Shown here: positions 25,470 to 35,563 of the stretch, in pieces
Numbering within the stretch: the first letter of the stretch is position 1
How the letters are laid out: every line of letters begins with the position of its first letter
Notes under the pieces: generated by a model
Seen by the model: the letters and a program-made list of their open reading frames with translations, nothing else
What the model was told of the DNA's origin: nothing
Database searches by the model: none
Made by a program: the position numbers and the translations under genes
From: Simplicispira sp. 125
GTDB taxonomy: Bacteria; Pseudomonadota; Gammaproteobacteria; Burkholderiales; Burkholderiaceae_C
DNA: 64,000 nucleotides
Assembly (NCBI RefSeq): GCF_003096555.1
Contig: NZ_QEKM01000001.1
Span: forward strand, 2,418,001-2,482,000
Reading direction: 5' to 3'

Positions 25470-26774
25470 ATGCGCGTGATCGTTCTCGGCGCCGGCTTGC
25501 TCGGTGTCACTTCGGCTTATTACCTCCAACAACGCGGCCACGATGTGACCGTCATCGACCGCCAGGCCACGCCCGGCGCCGAAACCAGCTTCGCCAACGG
25601 CGGGCAAATTTCGGTCAGCCATGCCGAGCCCTGGGCCAACCCGAGCGCGCCGCTCAAGGTGCTGCAGTGGCTGGGCCAGGAAGACGCTCCCCTGCTGTTT
25701 CGCGTGCGCGCCGATATGCGCCAATGGCTGTGGGGCCTGCAATTTTTGCGCGAATGCACGCCAGCACGCACGCGCCACAACATCCAGCAGATCGTGCGCC
25801 TGGGCACTTACAGCCGCGCAGCCCTGCAACAGCTGCGCCGCGACACCGGCATCCAGTACGACCAGCGCACCCAGGGAATCCTGCATTTCTATACCAACCA
25901 GAAAGAATTTGACGGCGCACTCGGCCCGGCCGAGCAAATGCGCCAACTAGGCTGCGAGCGCCAGGTGATCAGCGCCGACGAGGCCGTGCGCATCGAACCC
26001 GCCCTGGCCCACATTCGCCCGCAGCTGGCGGGCGCCACCTTTACCGCCGAAGATGAATCGGGCGACGCCAACCTGTTCGTGCGCGAACTGGCCGCACTAT
26101 GTGCACAAGCCGGAGTGCAGTTCCGCCTGGGTGAGCACATTACCGCGCTGCGTGCGGCGGGAGATGCAATCGACCACGTGGAAGTCACCAACGCCGAGGG
26201 CCGTTTTGAGCGGGTGCGCGGCGACGCCTTTGTGCTGGCCATGGGCTCGTACAGCCCATTGCTGGCGCAACCGCTGGGCGTGTCGTTGCCGATTTACCCG
26301 GCCAAGGGCTATTCGGTGACCATGCCGGTGAAAGACGCTGCCATGGCCCACCAGGTCAGCCTGACGGACGATGAATTCAAACTCGTCTTCTCGCGCTACA
26401 CCAGCGAGCAGGGCGACCGCCTGCGCATTGCAGGCACGGCCGAACTCAATGGCTACGGCCGCGACCTGAACGCAGCCCGCTGCGAGGCCATCGTGCGGCG
26501 TGTGGAGCAGCTTTTTCCCGGGGCAGGCGATGCCACCCAGGCGCAGTTCTGGACGGGCTTGCGCCCGGCCACGCCGAGCAATGTGCCGTTGATCGGCCGC
26601 ACCAAGCTGGGCAACCTGTTCCTCAACACCGGGCACGGCACGCTGGGCTGGACGCATTCCTGCGGCTCGGGCAAGGCACTGGCCGACATCGTCAGCGGCC
26701 AGGTGCCAGAAGTCGACTTTGCCTTTGCTGGCATGAAAGACCAGCGCCAGCCCCGCCTGCAGCCAGCCACCTGA
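25470..26774 (+). CDS. dadA: D-amino acid dehydrogenase (DadA family, FAD)
   Basis: A 434-residue flavoprotein of the DAO superfamily. The N-terminal FAD loop is VIVLGAGLLGVTSAYYLQQR with acidic end VIDRQ; the family stretch ETSFANGGQISVSHAEPWANP follows, and the C-terminal GLRPATPSNVPLIGRT with NTGHGTLGWTHSCGSG contacts the flavin. It oxidatively deaminates D-amino acids (best known for D-alanine) to keto acids and passes electrons to the membrane quinone pool. It is headed by a tandem glycine riboswitch, so glycine is its inducer, and glycine or a glycine-derived amino acid may be a real substrate. No alanine racemase (dadX) is adjacent. The ATG at 25470 is the first in frame after the leader. 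Confidence 0.9.
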   Translation: MRVIVLGAGLLGVTSAYYLQQRGHDVTVIDRQATPGAETSFANGGQISVSHAEPWANPSAPLKVLQWLGQEDAPLLFRVRADMRQWLWGLQFLRECTPARTRHNIQQIVRLGTYSRAALQQLRRDTGIQYDQRTQGILHFYTNQKEFDGALGPAEQMRQLGCERQVISADEAVRIEPALAHIRPQLAGATFTAEDESGDANLFVRELAALCAQAGVQFRLGEHITALRAAGDAIDHVEVTNAEGRFERVRGDAFVLAMGSYSPLLAQPLGVSLPIYPAKGYSVTMPVKDAAMAHQVSLTDDEFKLVFSRYTSEQGDRLRIAGTAELNGYGRDLNAARCEAIVRRVEQLFPGAGDATQAQFWTGLRPATPSNVPLIGRTKLGNLFLNTGHGTLGWTHSCGSGKALADIVSGQVPEVDFAFAGMKDQRQPRLQPAT

Positions 26775-26813
26775 GCGCGTTCTCATTCTGCTTCCAAATC
26801 ATTCGTGTCTAGA

Positions 26814-26909
26814 AGGCTGTCGGACTTGGAGCGTCGAAAGCGAGAATCGGTCCCAGCGAGGACAGTTTTTACTGGATTTGCAGCCGACGATTTCCAAGTC
26901 CGACAGCCT
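26814..26909. repeat. 96-bp inverted-repeat element (17-bp perfect ends)
   Basis: AGGCTGTCGGACTTGGA (26814-26830) and TCCAAGTCCGACAGCCT (26893-26909) are exact reverse complements, with 62 bases between. A possible inner extension pairs CGTCG with CGACG. It encodes nothing. Beyond its right end (26925-26960) there is a hairpin, GTGCT-GT-AGCAC, followed by CAAGGCGAAGCAAC, similar to the element at 36850-36961. It sits between the convergent dadA and the GGDEF/EAL gene and may be a MITE-like or REP-like unit. Confidence 0.65.
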
Positions 26910-26986
26910 CCTGGGCGCGAAGCCGCAGACAGTGCTGTAGCACGGCAAGGCGAAGCAACATCGACACGGATGGTTTAGAAATGGAA

Positions 26987-29900
26987 TCAGGCGACCGTAA
27001 GCACCGCCGCAGGGCGGTGCGTGCGCAGGAACTGCTCGCACTCCTGTGCAGGCAAGGGCCTGCTGTAAAAATAGCCCTGGATTTCATCGCAGCCCCGCGC
27101 ACGCAGGGCATCGAGCTGCTCCTGCGTTTCCACCCCTTCGGCAATCGTGCGCAGCCCCAGGCTGCTGGCCATGCCGATGATGGCGTAGACGATGGCACGG
27201 TCCTCCGCATTCACCGTAATGTCCTGCACAAAGGACTTGTCGATCTTGAGCTTACAAACCTGGAAGCGCTTGAGGTAGCTGAGTGACGAATAACCGGTGC
27301 CAAAGTCGTCGATCGACATGCGCACACCCCGAGCCCGCAGGTCCGCCATGATGGCAATGGCCCGTTCGGGGTCGTTGCTGGCCACGCCCTCGGTCAACTC
27401 CAGCTCCAGGCAATCGGGCAGCACGCCCTCCTCGGCCAGGATGCGGCTCACCAGGCCCGGCAGGTTGGGGTGGCGGAACTGCACCGCCGACACGTTCACT
27501 GCCATCGTGATCTGCTGCAGCCCGCTGGCCTGCCAACGGGCCAGTTGCTGCACGGCGGTGCGCAGCACCCACTCACCAATCGGCAAGATGAGCCCGCTTT
27601 TTTCGGCAATGGGAATGAACTCTGCTGGCGAGACCATGCCCAATTCCGGGTGCTGCCAGCGCAGCAAGGCTTCTACGCCCACGACGCGCCCATCCTGAAG
27701 GCAACATTGCGGCTGATAATGCAGCGCCAGTTGCTCACGCTCCAGCGCGCGGCGCAGTGCGCCTTCCAGCAGCAAGGTGCGCGCAGCCTGCGTATGCATG
27801 TCGGAGGAATAGAAACGGTAGGCGTTGCGCCCGTCGAGCTTGGCGCGGTACATCGCCGCATCGGCGTATTGCGCCAGCGTGTCCAGGTCATGGCCATCCT
27901 CCGGAAACATGGCAATGCCAATCGATGGGGTCACCATCAATTCATGCTCACGCACCTGCAGGGGCTCCGCAATCGATTCAATCAGCTTGCGCGCCAGGTG
28001 TGCGGCGCCATCGGCATCCGTACCCGGCAGCACCAACACGAACTCGTCGCCACCCATGCGCGCGACGGTGTCCTGCTCGCGCACCTGCTGGCGCATCCGC
28101 CGCGATACCGCGATCAGCAATTCGTCGCCAATGCCATGCCCGAGCGAATCGTTGATGTTCTTGAAATGATCGAGATCCAGGAACATCAGCGCCATCGGCT
28201 CATCGCTGCGCTGGGCCAGGCACAGGTCATGGGCAAAACGATCCCGCAGCATGGCGCGGTTGGGCAGACCCGTCAGCAAGTCAAAGTGCGCCATCCAGCG
28301 GATACGCTGCTCGTCTGCCTTGCGCTGGCTCACATCCGAAAAAATGGCGATGAAATGGCTGGCATCGCCCTCGGCGTTGCCGATGCGGCTCATGGTCAGC
28401 CACTGCGGATACACCTCGCCGTTCTTGCGCTTGTTCCAGATCTCCCCCTGCCACAGTCCCTCGGTCTGTACGGCGCGCCAAAGGGCTGCATAGAACGCGG
28501 CGTCGTGGCGCCCCGACGCCAGAAGCCGGGGGTTGCGGCCCCGCACATCGTCAAAAGTGAACCCGGTAATGGTCGTGAAGGCCGGGTTAACCAGCAGGAT
28601 CTTCTGGTGTGCATCGGTCACCATGATGCCGTCGTGGCTGTTCTGGAACACCTCGGACGCCAGGCGCCCTTGTGATTCGAACGACTTGCGCTGGATGGCG
28701 CTCCCCATGAAGTGGCTCACCCGCTCCACCAGCGTGGTGTCGTGGTGGTCCAGCGCGTTTTTGCGGCGGCTGAAAGTGTCCAGCACGCCAACGACCGTGC
28801 GCGAATCCGTCAGGATGGGCACCGAGGTGCAATCCATCCAGCGCTCCTGGTGGGCCATGGACAGGACCAGTGAACGCAGGGGGGTATTGTCCAGCAGCGG
28901 GGCAATGCCTTGCGCCCCACTGAACTCCACGACACCAGCAACATCGTTCTGCGCATGCCCCGGAAAAACGGCTCGCGCCTTCGCCAACACCCCCTCAAGG
29001 CCATGCGCCGCCTGCGGCTCCAGCTGGCCTGAACGCTCATCCAGGAGCCACACCAAGCCACGCACAGAGGGCAAAAGCTCCTCCAAGTGGCCCACCAGAC
29101 GGCTCAGGATCTGGTCGATATCGGGCTCGCTGGCAATCAGCTCCAGTGCAAAAGCACGCAGCGCTTCCAGTTGCCGGGTCTGGTGCTGCGCGGTGAGGTT
29201 CATGGCGGTTCCGGTCACCCGGACGGGCCGCCCGGCCGGGTCGCGTGAGACAAACCCGCGTGCCAGCACCGGCACATAGCGGCCGGACCGGTGGCGCAGC
29301 CGCACCTCTTCGACCACCACGTTATCCTCCGATGCCAGCAAACGCCCCTGCAAGGAAGCCATCCGCGCCAGGTCCTGCGGATGGACGAGCGCCTTGATGC
29401 GCAGGGGGCCCTGGGGCATGTCGTCCACCCCATAGCCGAGCATGTGCCAACCTTGGGGAGAAAACTCGGTCTGCAGGCTTGGCAACTGGCATTCCCACGG
29501 GGCGTCGGTCGATCCTTTGAGCACCAACTCCAGTTGCGCCTGGGAATGGCGCAGCAGTTCCTCGGCCCGCTGGCGCTGCGCTTCATTGGCGAAATAGTCC
29601 AGCGCGAAATCCACATCGGACGCCATTTGCGAAAGCAAGGTGCGTGCATCCGGTGAAAAGCTGTCGGCCGACCCGGCGATCAGCACAAACACTCCGACCA
29701 CTTCACCCGACCGGTGCAAGGGGAAAGCCACGGCAGGTCGGGTGTTTGGTCTGTCGTTAATCCAGACCTCACGGCCCTCGCGCAGTGCCGTCCACGCACA
29801 CCCCAGACCCGGCATGTCGGCGCCGACAACCAGATCAGCACCCATGTCCGGCGCGCCCGCTCCATGCGCAGCCACCAATTGCAGCGCCGGCGAGCCTGGT

Positions 29901-31444
29901 TCGCGCATGCCAATCCAGGCCAGATGCATCCCTCCCAGCGGAACAGCGGCCTCGCAAATACGCGCGAAAAGCGCTTGCGCCGTAGAGCATTGCACGATCG
30001 CCTGGTTGCAAGCACTCAGGGCCGCATAGAGCCGTGATTGCTGTTTGATCCGAAGTTCGTCTTCATGCCTGCGGGTGATGTCCTGGAGCGCCACGATGCA
30101 TTGCTTGTGCCCATCGTCCTGCTCCAGCACGCGCAACTGCACGCTGACAAACGCCTGCGCACCATCACCCCGGCGAATGCGCCGGTCCACGGCATAGGCC
30201 TTGATGTCGCCGCGCACCAGACGATCCACCCCCTCCAGGTCTTGTACCAGGTCGTCCGGGCTGACCAGATCGGCCCAGGCCAGTCGCTCAACCTGTTCGG
30301 GCGCAAAGCCCACGATGCTACAAAAATGCCGGTTAAAGCGCCCCCAGCGGGCATGGGACAGATCGCCTGTCGCAATGCCGATAAATGGCAGAGAAAAAAA
30401 CTGCCCCATCAACTGGTCTGAACGGGTCTTCTGAACCAGCATCTCCAACCGCTGTGCACGCCGCAGCTGCCGCCAAAATAGCGCCAGCACCAATGCCAGT
30501 GCGATGACTGCGAGCGTGGTCACCGCGCTGACCCACCAAGCCAGCACATGCACGGGCTGCAGCACCTCGGCCCGGTCGATTTTGGCCACCACGTGCCAGT
30601 CCGTGTTGGCCACAGGCCGGAAGGCAGAGAGCACTTCGACATTGCGGTGGTCCCGGCCGGCCATCTGTCCAGGCTCGCTGGCACGCAACGCCGCCGCTGC
30701 GGGCAAGGTATCGTTGGCCATAGGCAAGCGCAAGCGCATGGCGGTGCCGCTGCGGTGGCGCAGTTCGTTCATGAACACCGCTGCGTCACCCTCCCTGCGC
30801 ACCAGCAAAGTTTCGCCGCTGGGACTCAAGGTCGGCCAGGCCTGGATGACCGGAAACAGGAACCTCTCCGGCGAAATACCCATTTGCACCACCGCCACCA
30901 TGCGCCGCTGTGCACTGCTGATGTCATAAATCGGCAGCAACCAGCGCAACTGCGCATGTCCTTGGGCATCGACGTTCAGGTCCAGACGCACGGCCTGCTC
31001 GGCCTGCACCAGTTGGGGAACAAAGCGGCCCTGGGATTCTGGCGTGCCGTCTTGCGCCGCCATGCTGGCCAGTACATGGCCGTCGAGATCGAGCAGATCA
31101 ATGGCGTCGTAGTCAAAGGCGGTTCGCAGCAATGCAAAACGCTGCATGACGGCCGCCTGTTGTGCGGTGCTGCGCGCCGGATCCACCTGGAGCGCGACGA
31201 CTTGCTGGGCAAAGACCGCGTCATCCGAAAGCATCTGGGCATTCTTCTGCCGCTCGCCCAGCCAGTTTTCGATCTGGTCGGACTTGAGGCGCGCAATGGC
31301 GGCCATATTGGCCAACGCCTCCGCCTCTGCCTTGGGCGCCTGTATGCGCACGACCATCCACCCGGTCAACGGCAACAGCATGGCCAGCGCACAGATCAGC
31401 GCTAAAAACTGTCTGGCTGTGGCTCGCCCGGTCAGGGTGGACAT
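26987..31444 (-). CDS. Multi-sensor GGDEF/EAL cyclic-di-GMP protein
   Basis: A 1,485-residue inner-membrane signalling protein. Two membrane helices (about 14-33 and 320-342) enclose a Cache-like periplasmic sensor. Then come, in order and approximately, PAS (365-485), GAF (500-640), PAS (640-750), GAF (760-910), PAS (920-1040), GGDEF (1050-1220) and EAL (1230-1480). GGDEF is intact (ARMGGDEF) with an I-site RxxD (REQD) five residues before it, so it is probably a feedback-inhibited cyclase. EAL is intact too (GVEALLRW, ELELTEG, DDFGTGYSS), so both making and breaking c-di-GMP are possible. It starts 10 bp after the MCP gene and is almost surely co-transcribed with it. ATG 31444 is chosen for a membrane helix near the N-terminus. 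Confidence 0.92.
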   Translation of the reverse strand: MSTLTGRATARQFLALICALAMLLPLTGWMVVRIQAPKAEAEALANMAAIARLKSDQIENWLGERQKNAQMLSDDAVFAQQVVALQVDPARSTAQQAAVMQRFALLRTAFDYDAIDLLDLDGHVLASMAAQDGTPESQGRFVPQLVQAEQAVRLDLNVDAQGHAQLRWLLPIYDISSAQRRMVAVVQMGISPERFLFPVIQAWPTLSPSGETLLVRREGDAAVFMNELRHRSGTAMRLRLPMANDTLPAAAALRASEPGQMAGRDHRNVEVLSAFRPVANTDWHVVAKIDRAEVLQPVHVLAWWVSAVTTLAVIALALVLALFWRQLRRAQRLEMLVQKTRSDQLMGQFFSLPFIGIATGDLSHARWGRFNRHFCSIVGFAPEQVERLAWADLVSPDDLVQDLEGVDRLVRGDIKAYAVDRRIRRGDGAQAFVSVQLRVLEQDDGHKQCIVALQDITRRHEDELRIKQQSRLYAALSACNQAIVQCSTAQALFARICEAAVPLGGMHLAWIGMREPGSPALQLVAAHGAGAPDMGADLVVGADMPGLGCAWTALREGREVWINDRPNTRPAVAFPLHRSGEVVGVFVLIAGSADSFSPDARTLLSQMASDVDFALDYFANEAQRQRAEELLRHSQAQLELVLKGSTDAPWECQLPSLQTEFSPQGWHMLGYGVDDMPQGPLRIKALVHPQDLARMASLQGRLLASEDNVVVEEVRLRHRSGRYVPVLARGFVSRDPAGRPVRVTGTAMNLTAQHQTRQLEALRAFALELIASEPDIDQILSRLVGHLEELLPSVRGLVWLLDERSGQLEPQAAHGLEGVLAKARAVFPGHAQNDVAGVVEFSGAQGIAPLLDNTPLRSLVLSMAHQERWMDCTSVPILTDSRTVVGVLDTFSRRKNALDHHDTTLVERVSHFMGSAIQRKSFESQGRLASEVFQNSHDGIMVTDAHQKILLVNPAFTTITGFTFDDVRGRNPRLLASGRHDAAFYAALWRAVQTEGLWQGEIWNKRKNGEVYPQWLTMSRIGNAEGDASHFIAIFSDVSQRKADEQRIRWMAHFDLLTGLPNRAMLRDRFAHDLCLAQRSDEPMALMFLDLDHFKNINDSLGHGIGDELLIAVSRRMRQQVREQDTVARMGGDEFVLVLPGTDADGAAHLARKLIESIAEPLQVREHELMVTPSIGIAMFPEDGHDLDTLAQYADAAMYRAKLDGRNAYRFYSSDMHTQAARTLLLEGALRRALEREQLALHYQPQCCLQDGRVVGVEALLRWQHPELGMVSPAEFIPIAEKSGLILPIGEWVLRTAVQQLARWQASGLQQITMAVNVSAVQFRHPNLPGLVSRILAEEGVLPDCLELELTEGVASNDPERAIAIMADLRARGVRMSIDDFGTGYSSLSYLKRFQVCKLKIDKSFVQDITVNAEDRAIVYAIIGMASSLGLRTIAEGVETQEQLDALRARGCDEIQGYFYSRPLPAQECEQFLRTHRPAAVLTVA

Positions 31445-31454
31445 ACCTTGGATC

Positions 31455-33467
31455 TCAAAACCTTCTCCGTTCCTCAGAATGATTCGGACCGGCCAGGCGC
31501 GGCGCAAACGAGGAATGCGGTCGCTGCGCAGCGACCGGTGCATGCCCCAGCTTGAAGACATCGACCCCAGCCACCAGTTGCTGCGCCTGCGACTTCAGGC
31601 TGTCCGCTGCGGCGGCCATCTCCTCGACCAGGGCCGCATTCTGCTGCGTGACCTGGTCCATGTGCGTAACGGCCTCGCCCACCTGGGACACGCCCAGGCT
31701 CTGCTCCGTACTGGCCGCACTGATTTCGCCCATGAGGTCGGTCACGCGCCGAATCGCGCTGACCACCTCGGACATGGTGGCACCGGCCTGGTCCGCCTGG
31801 GCCGTACCCTGTTCGACGCGGTCCACGCTGGCGCTGATGAGGTGCTTGATTTCCTTGGCGGCCTCGGCTGAGCGGCTGGCCAGGCTGCGCACCTCAGTGG
31901 CGACCACGGCAAAACCCCGACCCTGCTCACCCGCACGGGCCGCTTCAACCGCTGCATTCAGCGCAAGAATATTGGTTTGAAAGGCAATGCTGTCGATCAC
32001 ACCGATGATGTCCGCAATCCTGCGCGAGCTCTCATTGATGCCCTGCATGGTGGCGACCACCTGCGACACCACTTCGCCGCCCTTGACCGCGACCTGGCTG
32101 GCGCTGGCAGCCAATTGGTTGGCCTGGCGGGAGTTGTCCGCGTTTTGCTGCACAGTGGAGTTGAGTTGCTCCATGGAAGCCGCTGTCTCTTCCAGCGAAC
32201 TGGCCTGGCTCTCGGTGCGCGACGCCAGGTCGTGGTTTCCTTGTGCAATCTGTACGCTGGCGCTCGCCACTGCCTGGGCACCCTCTCGCACCTGCCCCAC
32301 CACGCCGGAGAGCTGCACCTGCATTTCGACCAGGGCATTCATCAGGCTCGCAATCTCGTTCGTGCCCTGCACCTCGACCGCGGTCGTCAAGTCGCCCGCC
32401 GCAACCGCCTGCGCCAGCCGTACCGCATCCTGGACCGGGCGCGTAATGCTGCGCACAAACGCCAGCGCCAGCGCCGCAGCCCCCAACACACCCAGCCCCA
32501 GCAGCGCCACCATGCCGTAAGCCAGCTGCTGTGCCTGGTTTTTGCGATCCTGCAGGGTCAGATTGAGCAGACGAACCGCGCCATCGTTAAAGCTGTAGAT
32601 GGCGTCGATGGTGCGGGTGAAGTCGTCGAAATAGGCTGTGGGTGTCAGCGTGATGGTTTGCGCGTCAACCAGGCCCTCCCGGGTCATTTTGAGCGTCGCT
32701 CCGATCTGCTCGTTCAGCGCACGGGCAGGACCCTCCAGAGCCTTACGGAATACGGCGTTGTCGCCGCCAGCCTTGGCCAAGTGGCGCTGCAGGTCCGCCT
32801 GCACCTGGTCAATCTGCCGCAAACCGGCTTGCAGCGTGGCCTGGCCTTCGGGCGGCAGCGTGCCTTGCGCCAGATACATGGCACCCCGCGCACGCATCAA
32901 CCCCATATGCTCTGTCAGCACCATGGCCTTGACCAACGCCACCTGTGTCAGCATGTGGGTATCGAAGTGGGAATCCAACGACAGGCCTGATCCATCGAGA
33001 ACACCTTCGCCCACCAAAAACAACTGGTCGATCAATGCGGTGTGCAATCGGGTGCTTTCAGGGGCCGGCATTTGCTTGGCGGCGACCTTTTGCTCCAAGG
33101 CAGTCCACTCCTTGCGGCGCTCTGCCCATTGCGCAACGGTTGGCTGCGCTGCACGGTTCGATGCCAGAGCCTTATCCACCTTGTCGTAGCCCTGAGCCAG
33201 CACGCTGGCTACTGCCGGACGCTGCTGCTCCAGCTGCGCGTTGCCTCCCAGCATGCCAGCGGACATTCCGCGGTGCTTCTGGCTGGACTGGATCACACCA
33301 TTGATCTCCACCAGCACCTGCGCGCCCTGCACCTGACGCTCGGCCAGGGCGGCACCCTGAAAAGCCAGCCGCAAGTACAGCGCGGCAGGGAAGATCACCA
33401 TCACCAAGGCCAACAGGCCCAGGATCATGAATTTCTGGGCCAGGCTCAATCGATGCAATAAGGACAT
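31455..33467 (-). CDS. Methyl-accepting chemotaxis protein
   Basis: 670 residues. Membrane helix 1 (about 11-32) and helix 2 (about 310-335) enclose a 275-residue periplasmic domain of the nitrate/sulfonate-sensing (NIT-like) type, suggested by [15 protein letters not shown] near residue 60. A HAMP domain ([20 protein letters not shown]) and the long signalling coiled coil follow, with the invariant hairpin tip [20 protein letters not shown]. The tail ends in basic residues without the NWETF-type CheR/CheB pentapeptide. The second gene of the operon is the GGDEF/EAL protein, so chemosensing and c-di-GMP control are transcribed together. The start at 33467 gives the expected short N-terminal cytoplasmic end. 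Confidence 0.93.
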   Translation of the reverse strand: MSLLHRLSLAQKFMILGLLALVMVIFPAALYLRLAFQGAALAERQVQGAQVLVEINGVIQSSQKHRGMSAGMLGGNAQLEQQRPAVASVLAQGYDKVDKALASNRAAQPTVAQWAERRKEWTALEQKVAAKQMPAPESTRLHTALIDQLFLVGEGVLDGSGLSLDSHFDTHMLTQVALVKAMVLTEHMGLMRARGAMYLAQGTLPPEGQATLQAGLRQIDQVQADLQRHLAKAGGDNAVFRKALEGPARALNEQIGATLKMTREGLVDAQTITLTPTAYFDDFTRTIDAIYSFNDGAVRLLNLTLQDRKNQAQQLAYGMVALLGLGVLGAAALALAFVRSITRPVQDAVRLAQAVAAGDLTTAVEVQGTNEIASLMNALVEMQVQLSGVVGQVREGAQAVASASVQIAQGNHDLASRTESQASSLEETAASMEQLNSTVQQNADNSRQANQLAASASQVAVKGGEVVSQVVATMQGINESSRRIADIIGVIDSIAFQTNILALNAAVEAARAGEQGRGFAVVATEVRSLASRSAEAAKEIKHLISASVDRVEQGTAQADQAGATMSEVVSAIRRVTDLMGEISAASTEQSLGVSQVGEAVTHMDQVTQQNAALVEEMAAAADSLKSQAQQLVAGVDVFKLGHAPVAAQRPHSSFAPRLAGPNHSEERRRF

Positions 33468-33864
33468 GGTAAGTACCGGTGGAAAGGCGGTAGCGGGCAG
33501 TGCCGGTAGGCGCTGCACCACAGCCCATCAGGGCGCGTAACCCAGATGGCGGCTGGATTACTGTCCACCGCGCGAAAAGCGCAGCAGTCCAGAGCCCATC
33601 CTTGGCGCCACACAACTTGTTACTATAAACCAGTTGCATATGCGCCCAGGCGTCTGCCTGCCCTTTCATCCGACGGCATCCGGCAATGCGCTGCACGATG
33701 TGCATCGCTTTATTGATTCACAGCAACCGGACAGCAGCCCGCACAGCACCTGGCGGGTAAATACCGCAAACAGGCGAACGAACTCAGTGATGATGGGACA
33801 GGTGACACTGCCTTCGCAGTGCTACAGCCCACATCCAAAAAACGACTCTGCCCGAACGGAAAAA
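33468..33864. other. Gene-free 397-bp region upstream of the MCP operon
   Basis: It contains the MCP promoter region and the 3' end zone of the sorB gene. I see a small dyad GCGCGAAAAGCGC near 33570 and an A/T-rich patch TTACTATAAACC near 33620, which in the minus direction gives TATAGTAA, a possible -10. No convincing coding frame or RNA gene is seen. Confidence 0.45.
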
Positions 33865-34227
33865 TCAGCGCGCCAGGGGGGCCCCACCCGTGGAGTGGGA
33901 GACAAAGGCGGCAAGGGCCCGCATGTCCGTTTCACTGAGCTGCTCCGCATAAGACGGCATGACACCCAGGCCAGACTGCAAAGCCTGCAGCACACGGGCC
34001 GCATCTGGTTTGAGCTCATCCAGTACGGGGCCCACCTGCCCCTCAGAGCCTGCGGCAGCCAGTGTGTGGCAGACCGCGCAGGCGGGTTTCACGGTGGTGA
34101 ACAGGGCTTTCCCCCGTGCCACAAGCTCGGCGTCATCCGCCAGGGCAGGTACCGGCAAAGCCATGGCAAACGAACACAACAGCCAGGCTGCAGGGCCTGC
34201 ATGGCGCGAGGGAAACTTGTTCAGCAT
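33865..34227 (-). CDS. sorB: Sulfite dehydrogenase cytochrome c subunit (SorB-like)
   Basis: A 120-residue exported monohaem c-type cytochrome. After a signal peptide (residues 1-30, ending ALA) comes the haem site Cys50-x-x-Cys53-His54 (CAVCH), and Met90 in LGVMPSY is the likely distal ligand. Its start lies 4 bp after the molybdenum subunit gene, so it is the electron acceptor of that enzyme, as in the SorAB complex of sulfite oxidisers. It would hand electrons to a terminal oxidase. The name is inferred from the pairing. Confidence 0.85.
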   Translation of the reverse strand: MLNKFPSRHAGPAAWLLCSFAMALPVPALADDAELVARGKALFTTVKPACAVCHTLAAAGSEGQVGPVLDELKPDAARVLQALQSGLGVMPSYAEQLSETDMRALAAFVSHSTGGAPLAR

Positions 34228-34231
34228 GACT

Positions 34232-35437
34232 TCAGGCCACCGTCACAGTGACAGCGTGGTCACGCCAGCTGTTGTTGTTGTAGCCACGGATGTTTTCCTC
34301 GCGCTCGGCAGGCTGCGCGTGGCCCGCCGCATCGGTGGCCCGGCTGGCCAGCACATGGGTTCCTGCTGCCAACCGCACGGGCAGCACGAACTGGCGCCAG
34401 GCAAAACGCCCCAGGTCGGGGCCGATCAGCTGCGCCCGGCTCCAGGTGGCGCCCCCGTCGACGGAGACTTCCACGCCTTGTAGCGGCTGGGTACCGGCAA
34501 ACGCCACACCGTGGATCTGGGTCATACCGGCCTTCAGAGGCCCTTGCTCGGAAAGGGGGCCATTGATCCAGGACTTGACCACAATTTCCCAGACCGAACG
34601 CTGGTCAGGACTGGACTTGGTGCCGGGGGGCGAGAGCCGGTAGCTGCTGGCCATGATGCGCGCCGGGGATTGCTGCGGGGTCAGCGCCAGCCGCTTGATG
34701 TACTTGATGTTGTTCACCCCCTGGTAGCCCGGCACGATCAGACGCAGCGGACCACCATGGGCGAGAGGGATGGGCTCGCCATTGAGCTCCCAAGCCAAAA
34801 TGGCGTCGCCCAAAGCGGCGACGGGCACTGATCGCTCCACGAGTACCGTCAGCGGATCCACGCCTTCAGGCAGTTTTTCACCGCCCGTGCCGGTGAGATA
34901 CACCGCGCCATCCACCACCCCGCCCAGCGCGGCCACTACCGCACGCACGGGCACGCCGCTCCAGAACACACAGCCGGCAGCACCCACAGTCCATTGCGTA
35001 CCGCTGGGCTTGCTGGGGAAGAACCCCCGTCCGTTGCCCGAGCACTGCAGCACCGTAGCCACCGTTTCCAGACCCATTGTCTTGAGTTCTGCCAGCGTAA
35101 ATTCGCGTGGAGTTTTCACCCCTTCGATGCTGATGGTCCAGGCATCCCGGTTGTCCAGAATGGACGCATCCGGCGGCGGCAGGTTATTACGCACATACAA
35201 CTGGTCTGTCGGGGTCAACACGCTGGTGCCAAACGAAGAACGCCGCGTTTCCATGGTGTTGTTGCTGTGCACGATCAGCGCCTTGGGGTCTTTCCAGCTG
35301 ACATAGGCGGGCAAAGGTTTGGGCGCAGCGGCCTGAGCATGCGCGCCAGTTGTCCAGCTGGCCAGGCCCAAAGTTCCAAGGGCGGCGGCACTGCCGGCCA
35401 ACATGTGGCGGCGAGGCATTGACTGGGGGGATTTCAT
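34232..35437 (-). CDS. sorA: Sulfite dehydrogenase molybdopterin subunit (SorA-like)
   Basis: A 401-residue periplasmic molybdenum enzyme of the sulfite oxidase family, oxidising sulfite to sulfate. The N-terminus is a twin-arginine signal (SMPRRHMLAGSAAALGTLGL), expected for a folded cofactor protein. The molybdenum-ligating cysteine is Cys132 in VLQCSGNGRGFF. HGGPLRLIVPGYQGVNNIKY is the pterin-binding region, and the C-terminal 120 residues form the Ig-like dimerisation domain. GAAGGAG precedes ATG 35437. It forms an operon with the cytochrome c gene and diverges from the exported rhodanese fusion. SoxC is a close relative, but the partner is a single small monohaem cytochrome and no other sox gene is present. 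Confidence 0.9.
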   Translation of the reverse strand: MKSPQSMPRRHMLAGSAAALGTLGLASWTTGAHAQAAAPKPLPAYVSWKDPKALIVHSNNTMETRRSSFGTSVLTPTDQLYVRNNLPPPDASILDNRDAWTISIEGVKTPREFTLAELKTMGLETVATVLQCSGNGRGFFPSKPSGTQWTVGAAGCVFWSGVPVRAVVAALGGVVDGAVYLTGTGGEKLPEGVDPLTVLVERSVPVAALGDAILAWELNGEPIPLAHGGPLRLIVPGYQGVNNIKYIKRLALTPQQSPARIMASSYRLSPPGTKSSPDQRSVWEIVVKSWINGPLSEQGPLKAGMTQIHGVAFAGTQPLQGVEVSVDGGATWSRAQLIGPDLGRFAWRQFVLPVRLAAGTHVLASRATDAAGHAQPAEREENIRGYNNNSWRDHAVTVTVA

Positions 35438-35547
35438 GGCGCGCTCCTTCGCAAGAGGTGAATATGAGAAATACAAAAAGAGACGCGCAATGCTTTTCTG
35501 CCCGCGCGCTGGCGCCCATTCTGGACTGTTCAAGCAAAAAACAAAAC

Positions 35548-35563
35548 ATTGACAAATGTCAAT
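35548..35563. promoter_or_regulatory. Palindrome ATTGAC-AAAT-GTCAAT, candidate operator
   Basis: A perfect 16-bp dyad inside a 250-bp, unusually A/T-rich divergent region between sorA and the rhodanese fusion (111 bp before sorA, 123 bp before the other start). It is a natural place for shared control of both transcripts. Confidence 0.5.

Noticed and set aside
26814..26909. Insertion sequence with transposase
   Set aside because: The element is 96 bp and has no room for a transposase; at most it is a non-autonomous unit.
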